Shown: positions 60,362 to 64,000 of the stretch, one piece after another
How the letters are laid out: every line of letters begins with the position of its first letter
Position numbering within the stretch: position 1 is the stretch's first letter
NCBI GenBank assembly: GCA_044508675.1
Contig: JBIQHF010000003.1
Span: 1 to 64,000, forward strand
Source of the DNA: Raineyella sp044508675
GTDB taxonomy: Bacteria > Actinomycetota > Actinomycetes > Propionibacteriales > Propionibacteriaceae
Length of the DNA: 64,000 nt
Direction of reading: 5' to 3'
Notes under the pieces: model-generated
What the model saw: only the letters and a program-made list of their open reading frames with translations
Database searches by the model: none
Told to the model about the DNA's origin: nothing
Program-made: the position numbers and the translations under genes

Positions 60362-62299
60362 TCAACCGGTCGCGCCGACGAGCTGACGCTCGCCCTGGCC
60401 CGTACCGGTCGTGACGGCCACCCGCCGGGCCGGGCGCTGGGCCTCGGGGCGCAGCAGGCGCATCGCGTTGACGATCACGACCAGGACCGAGGCCTCGTGG
60501 ACCAGCATGCCGATCGCCATCGTGACCCCACCCAGGAGGACGCCGGTCAGCAGCACCGCGACCGTGACGAGGGCGATCACGATGTTCTGGCGCATGTTCG
60601 CCACCGTGCGGCGGGCCAGCCGCACCGCCTGGGGCAGCTTGAGCAGGTCGTCCTTCATCAGCGCGATGTCGGCGGTCTCGATCGCCACGCCGGTACCGGC
60701 GGCACCCATCGCGACACCGATGTCGGCCGTGGCCAGCGCCGGGGCGTCGTTCACGCCGTCACCGACCATCGCCACCACGTGGCCCTCGGCCTTGAGCTGC
60801 GCCACGATGTCCAGCTTGTCCTCCGGCAGCAACCCGGCGTGGACCTCGTCGACACCCACCTGGGCAGCGACGGCCTCGGCCACGCGCTGGTTGTCGCCCG
60901 TCAGCATGACGACCTTCTCCACGCCGCTAGCGTGCAGTCGGGCCACCATCTCGGCCGCGTCGTCGCGGATCCTGTCCGCCACCGCGACCACACCCGCCAG
61001 TCGACCGTCGATGCCGACCATCATCGGCGTACGACCCGCAGCGGACAGTTTGTCCACCACACCGGAGGCAGCCCTGATGTCGATACCCTCGGCCGCCATC
61101 AGCTTCGTGTTGCCCACGGCGACCCGACGGTCCTCCAGTGCGGCGACGATGCCCTTGCCCGGCACCGGCTCGGTCTGATCCGGCAGACCAGCCACGCCCA
61201 AGCCCTCGGCCACGGCACCGTCGATGATCGGACGGGCCAACGGGTGCTCCGAGCCGGCCTCGGCACGGGCCGCCAGGCCCAGCACGGTGGCGCGATCAGA
61301 CCGGTCGTCGAGGACGACCACGTCCGTCAGCACGGGCTTGCCCTCGGTGAGCGTGCCGGTCTTGTCCAGCGCAACGGCGGAGATCCTCGCCGAGGTCTCC
61401 AGGTACTCGCCGCCCTTGATCAGGATGCCGTCCCGGGCACCGCGACCGACACCTGCGACGATCGAGACCGGGATGGAGATGACCAGCGCACCGGGGCAGC
61501 CGATCACCAGCAGGGTCAGGCCGAGCACGACGTTCTGGGTGAGCAGGCCCACCACCAGGGCCAGCACGATGATCGCCGGGGTGTACCACGTGGCGAAGCG
61601 GTCCATGAATTTCTGTGTCTTCGCCCTGGCGTCCTGGGCCTCCTCGACCCGGTGGATGATCCGCGCGAGCGTCGTGTCGGCGCCGACGCCCTTGGCCTCC
61701 ACCTGGAGGAAGCCACCCTTGGAGATCGTGCCCGCGAAGACCTGGTCGCCGCCGGACTTCTCCACCGGGATCGACTCGCCGGTGATCGACGCCTCGTCCA
61801 GGGCCCCGGTGCCACCGATCACGACACCGTCGACCGGGACCTTGTCCCCGTTCTTGACCAGCACCGTCTCCCCCGGCGCGACGCTGGCGGCGTCCACCTC
61901 GACCTGCTCCCGGTCCCGCAGCACAACCGCCACGTCAGGGGCCACCGCAACCAGCTCCGCCAGTGCCGAGCGCGTCTTGTTCAGAGTCGCGTTCTCCAGC
62001 GCACCGCCGATCGCGAACAGGAACGTGACGGCGGCGGCTTCCCAGTACTCGCCGATGATGATCGCGCCGATTGCCGCGATCGAGACCAACAGGTCGATGC
62101 CGATCACCCGGGCGAACAGGGCACGAACCGCCTTGACCACGATCCCGGCGCCCGCAACGACCGCGGCGGCGACCATCAGCACCTGCGCCACGGGTTGATC
62201 ACCGCTCAGCCCGGAGACCGCCACCGAGGCCAGGATCAGCAGACCCGAGATGATCGGGACCGTCCACCGGCCCTGGAGCCACTGCCGGAATCTGTTCAT
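60362..62299 (-). CDS. Heavy-metal P1B-type ATPase with CPG motif
   Basis: A 645-residue metal pump without an N-terminal HMA domain. It shows EASITGESIPV, the membrane metal motif IGCPGALVISIPVS (CPG in place of CPC), DKTGTLTEGKP, SEHPLARP, GDGVNDAPAL and final helices with HEASVLVVIVNAMRLL. The CPG variant forms its own lineage in Gram-positive bacteria; the metal is not safely known. Its promoter matches that of the HMA chaperone gene at 55884, so the chaperone may feed this pump in trans. Confidence 0.9.
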   Translation of the reverse strand: MNRFRQWLQGRWTVPIISGLLILASVAVSGLSGDQPVAQVLMVAAAVVAGAGIVVKAVRALFARVIGIDLLVSIAAIGAIIIGEYWEAAAVTFLFAIGGALENATLNKTRSALAELVAVAPDVAVVLRDREQVEVDAASVAPGETVLVKNGDKVPVDGVVIGGTGALDEASITGESIPVEKSGGDQVFAGTISKGGFLQVEAKGVGADTTLARIIHRVEEAQDARAKTQKFMDRFATWYTPAIIVLALVVGLLTQNVVLGLTLLVIGCPGALVISIPVSIVAGVGRGARDGILIKGGEYLETSARISAVALDKTGTLTEGKPVLTDVVVLDDRSDRATVLGLAARAEAGSEHPLARPIIDGAVAEGLGVAGLPDQTEPVPGKGIVAALEDRRVAVGNTKLMAAEGIDIRAASGVVDKLSAAGRTPMMVGIDGRLAGVVAVADRIRDDAAEMVARLHASGVEKVVMLTGDNQRVAEAVAAQVGVDEVHAGLLPEDKLDIVAQLKAEGHVVAMVGDGVNDAPALATADIGVAMGAAGTGVAIETADIALMKDDLLKLPQAVRLARRTVANMRQNIVIALVTVAVLLTGVLLGGVTMAIGMLVHEASVLVVIVNAMRLLRPEAQRPARRVAVTTGTGQGERQLVGATG

Positions 62300-62361
62300 T
62301 GTGCCTTCGCCATCCTCACGTCTTCTGCATCGTAGTTGTTGTCACCTTCGAAACTACGGAT

Positions 62362-62393
62362 GTACGGCTCCGTACTCCTTGACGGGAGTCAAG
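62362..62393 (-). promoter_or_regulatory. MerR-type promoter of the CPG ATPase
   Basis: On the minus strand, CTTGAC-N4-GTCAAG (62378-62393) gives the -35 box, followed by the perfect dyad GTACGG-AG-CCGTAC (62362-62375) in the spacer. Order and distance agree with the HMA promoter at 56177-56212. No MerR gene is in the window. Confidence 0.65.
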
Positions 62394-62463
62394 CGACCGG
62401 GCGGCGCGAACGACCTGCCCAGGAGCGGCGCGGCTGCGCCACGGCGCCAGTAATCTGGCGGGC

Positions 62464-63300
62464 ATGGGGGACGTGGTGAGAGTTGTGGGGGCCGGGGTCC
62501 TCATCGTGGTGCTCACTGGATGCTCACTGGTCGGCGATGCCCTCGGGCCCCGACCGCAGGCGACGGTGACGGTCACCCGACCTCCGGAGCCGCCTGCCAG
62601 TACTGCGGCAGCACCGGTGGAGACGGTCGAGCCGCCCGGCGAGCAGCAATCCGGCCCGCTCCCGGCGGACGTGGGCGCGTACGCCGATGCGTTCGTACGT
62701 GCCTGGGGGATCGGTGACTACCCGGACGCGGCGCGATACGCCACGGCAGGGGCCGTGGACTCGCTCTTCCGGTTCGACGGCCGGGGTGGCAGTACCTGGA
62801 AGCGGCATTCCTCGATCGGGCAGGGGCCGAGGACCCAGGTGCGCTACACCGACGGCACCGGCCAGTCGCTGTACGTCGTGGTCGACACCGCGGCCGCTGA
62901 CGGTGGTCTGCCCGGGGCCGTGGTCGGGGCGAACGTGGAGTGGGACGACACGGACGACGTGTACTCCGGAGACCCGAACTGGTGGGTCCCGCCAGACAGC
63001 TCCGGGGCCGGCACGACCGCCACGGGGCTGCCCTCCACGACCGGGGAGTATGCCGATGCGCTGATTCGCGCCTGGGGGGTGGGTGACCGCGCTGCGGCCG
63101 ATGACTATGCGACCGGCGGGGCGATGGCCACCTTGTTCGATGGTTACGGCGCCGGCGGGAGTGGCTGGCGTCGTACGGCGACGACGACATCCTCCGCGAC
63201 GTACAGCAACCGGGACGGCGGCACGCTCACCGTCCACCTCGATGCGACGACCGTGTCCGCTGGCCGGGGTGATGCGGTGTCCTCGGCCACGTTCTCCTGA
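62464..63300 (+). CDS. Lipoprotein with two repeated domains
   Basis: A 278-residue lipoprotein: lipobox VVLTGC with C20, a Pro/Thr-rich linker to about residue 65, then two copies of one domain. The copies begin YADAFVRAWGIGDYPDAARYAT and YADALIRAWGVGDRAAADDYAT and each ends in a strand with YVVVDT or TVHLDA. The fold recalls small NTF2-like secreted domains, but I cannot name the family. Function unknown. Confidence 0.75.
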   Translation: MGDVVRVVGAGVLIVVLTGCSLVGDALGPRPQATVTVTRPPEPPASTAAAPVETVEPPGEQQSGPLPADVGAYADAFVRAWGIGDYPDAARYATAGAVDSLFRFDGRGGSTWKRHSSIGQGPRTQVRYTDGTGQSLYVVVDTAAADGGLPGAVVGANVEWDDTDDVYSGDPNWWVPPDSSGAGTTATGLPSTTGEYADALIRAWGVGDRAAADDYATGGAMATLFDGYGAGGSGWRRTATTTSSATYSNRDGGTLTVHLDATTVSAGRGDAVSSATFS

Positions 63301-63363
63301 CCCGGCGGGGGCGAGCGTGGAGCGTCCCGCCCGGCTGGACGATCTGGTCCGTCCCCCGGCCGG

Positions 63364-63831
63364 TCAGGAGGCCCGGGCGCAGGTCCAGCCCTCGGGCATG
63401 GTGCCCGAGGTGAGGAATTCCTTGATCCGGGCGGCTTCGGTCACGGACAGGGTGGCGTCTGCGGCGGGGTAGACGATCGGTTCCTCCTTCGCGTTGTGGT
63501 TCGCGAGCAGGAGGGTCAGTTGCTGGCAGGTATCGCGTACGACGTCCGCCTCCGGGCCGCTGTCGGCGCCGTCCGGGCCGGCGTCCAGGGTGTCGAGCAG
63601 GCCCCAGATCTCTCCGTGCTCGCGCTCCATGACCAGGATCGGGGGGATCATGCCGGCGGCCCGTAGTTGCGGGAACATCATCGTCTCCTCGACGTAGATG
63701 TGGCGGCGCAGCAGGTCCAGGGACTCCCGGAACGTTGCCGCCGGCAGTGTGTTGCCGGTGAAGCGCTCGATGGCCTGGTCGATGGCCCGGTGTTCGTGTT
63801 CGAGCATGCTGACGACTGTCTGCTCGTTCAT
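63364..63831 (-). CDS. Hemerythrin HHE-domain protein
   Basis: A 155-residue four-helix protein with the diiron ligands in order: EHEHRAID, LRRHIYVEETMMFP, MEREHGEIWGLLD and LLANHNAKEEPIVYP. It binds O2, NO or iron, or repairs iron-sulphur clusters (RIC-like). Its ATG overlaps the stop of the UvrA-like gene (ATGA), so the two are translated together. Confidence 0.9.
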   Translation of the reverse strand: MNEQTVVSMLEHEHRAIDQAIERFTGNTLPAATFRESLDLLRRHIYVEETMMFPQLRAAGMIPPILVMEREHGEIWGLLDTLDAGPDGADSGPEADVVRDTCQQLTLLLANHNAKEEPIVYPAADATLSVTEAARIKEFLTSGTMPEGWTCARAS

Positions 63832-64000
63832 CGCTGACCTCCTCGGATGGTTTCCCCCACGTACGCGGCCAGGTGCTGGCCGGTCAGGGTCGAGCGGACC
63901 GCGACCAGGTCGGCCGGCGTGCCCTGGAAGACGACCCGGCCTCCATCATGCCCCGCCCCCGGCCCGAGGTCGATGATCCAGTCGGCGTGGGCCATGACCG
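63828..64000 (-). CDS. UvrA-like ABC ATPase, C-terminal end (cut by window edge)
   Basis: The frame gives the end of a UvrA-type protein: VMAHADWIIDLGPGAGHDGG, RVVFQGTPADLVAVRSTLTG, QHLAAYVGETIRGGQR. This matches the last block of UvrA (ADWIIDLGPEGG, G.P). It may be a UvrA paralogue used in drug resistance, since coupling to a hemerythrin gene is unusual for the housekeeping gene. Most of the gene is beyond 64000. Confidence 0.85.
   Translation of the reverse strand, partial: VMAHADWIIDLGPGAGHDGGRVVFQGTPADLVAVRSTLTGQHLAAYVGETIRGGQR

Noticed and set aside
59758..60386. Open frames of about 150-200 codons on both strands after array B
   Set aside because: Ser/Arg/Pro-rich translations without motifs, overlapping each other and the repeat array; treated as chance open frames.

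Overview
The window is high-GC DNA with close-packed genes, frequent GTG starts, 4-bp ATGA/GTGA overlaps, actinobacterial-type genes (a CmtR-type sensor, Zur-box C-minus ribosomal proteins, a DUF1846 protein, an NCS1 permease) and no rRNA or tRNA genes. It looks like chromosome of an Actinomycetota bacterium. A Propionibacteriales-like host is only a guess.

Layout. 0-1.7 kb: two related IS30-family elements facing each other around a small helix-turn-helix gene. 2.1-11.4 kb: a nine-gene catabolic operon with an HpaB-type flavin monooxygenase, extradiol (VOC) dioxygenase, RraA-fold protein, cupin, ALDH7-type dehydrogenase, RidA protein, NCS1 permease, flavin reductase and an acyl-CoA-dehydrogenase-like monooxygenase. 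It reads as ring hydroxylation, meta-cleavage and semialdehyde processing of an unidentified aromatic or N-heterocyclic compound. 11.6-24.3 kb: mostly core genes (exonuclease III, DUF1846, DUF2786, a LolD/FtsX-type ABC system, a coupled AAA-ATPase/TPR pair, SPFH plus NfeD). 24.4-26.3 kb: a dense array of the hexamer GTTTCG, an HTH-plus-coiled-coil protein, a recombinase-like protein without visible catalytic residues, and long inverted repeats. 26.4-31.3 kb: an MFS transporter, a decayed PadR/ABC locus, and small regulators and hydrolases. 31.3-34.3 kb: a glycolipid-type cluster of two GT4 enzymes and a VTT membrane protein. 34.5-38.2 kb: a serpin and a CueP lipoprotein with a two-component system. 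39.2-46.5 kb: arsenic (acr3-arsD-arsA-arsC fusion, arsR) and cadmium/zinc-type (cmtR plus P-type ATPase) resistance. 46.7-47.2 kb: Zur-type L33/L31 genes. 47.3-56 kb: accessory DNA with truncated genes, two more DHFR-like proteins, a double cupredoxin, an integrase and a TetR/DUF998 pair. 55.9-62.4 kb: a CopZ-like chaperone and a CPG-type metal ATPase sharing one promoter design, separated by an oxidoreductase, iron-transport gene remnants and a second, larger, strand-biased GTTTCG array. 62.5-64 kb: a two-repeat lipoprotein, a hemerythrin and the end of a UvrA-like gene.

Four themes stand out: a catabolic pathway whose substrate is not obvious; stacked metal resistance (As, Cd/Zn/Pb, Cu) with readable operators; many genes shortened by internal deletions or frameshifts; and the two GTTTCG arrays, both associated with copies of a 17-bp sequence (AATAACAGGCCTGGGCG). 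The arrays are the best candidate here for an undescribed DNA-binding or chromosome-organising system.
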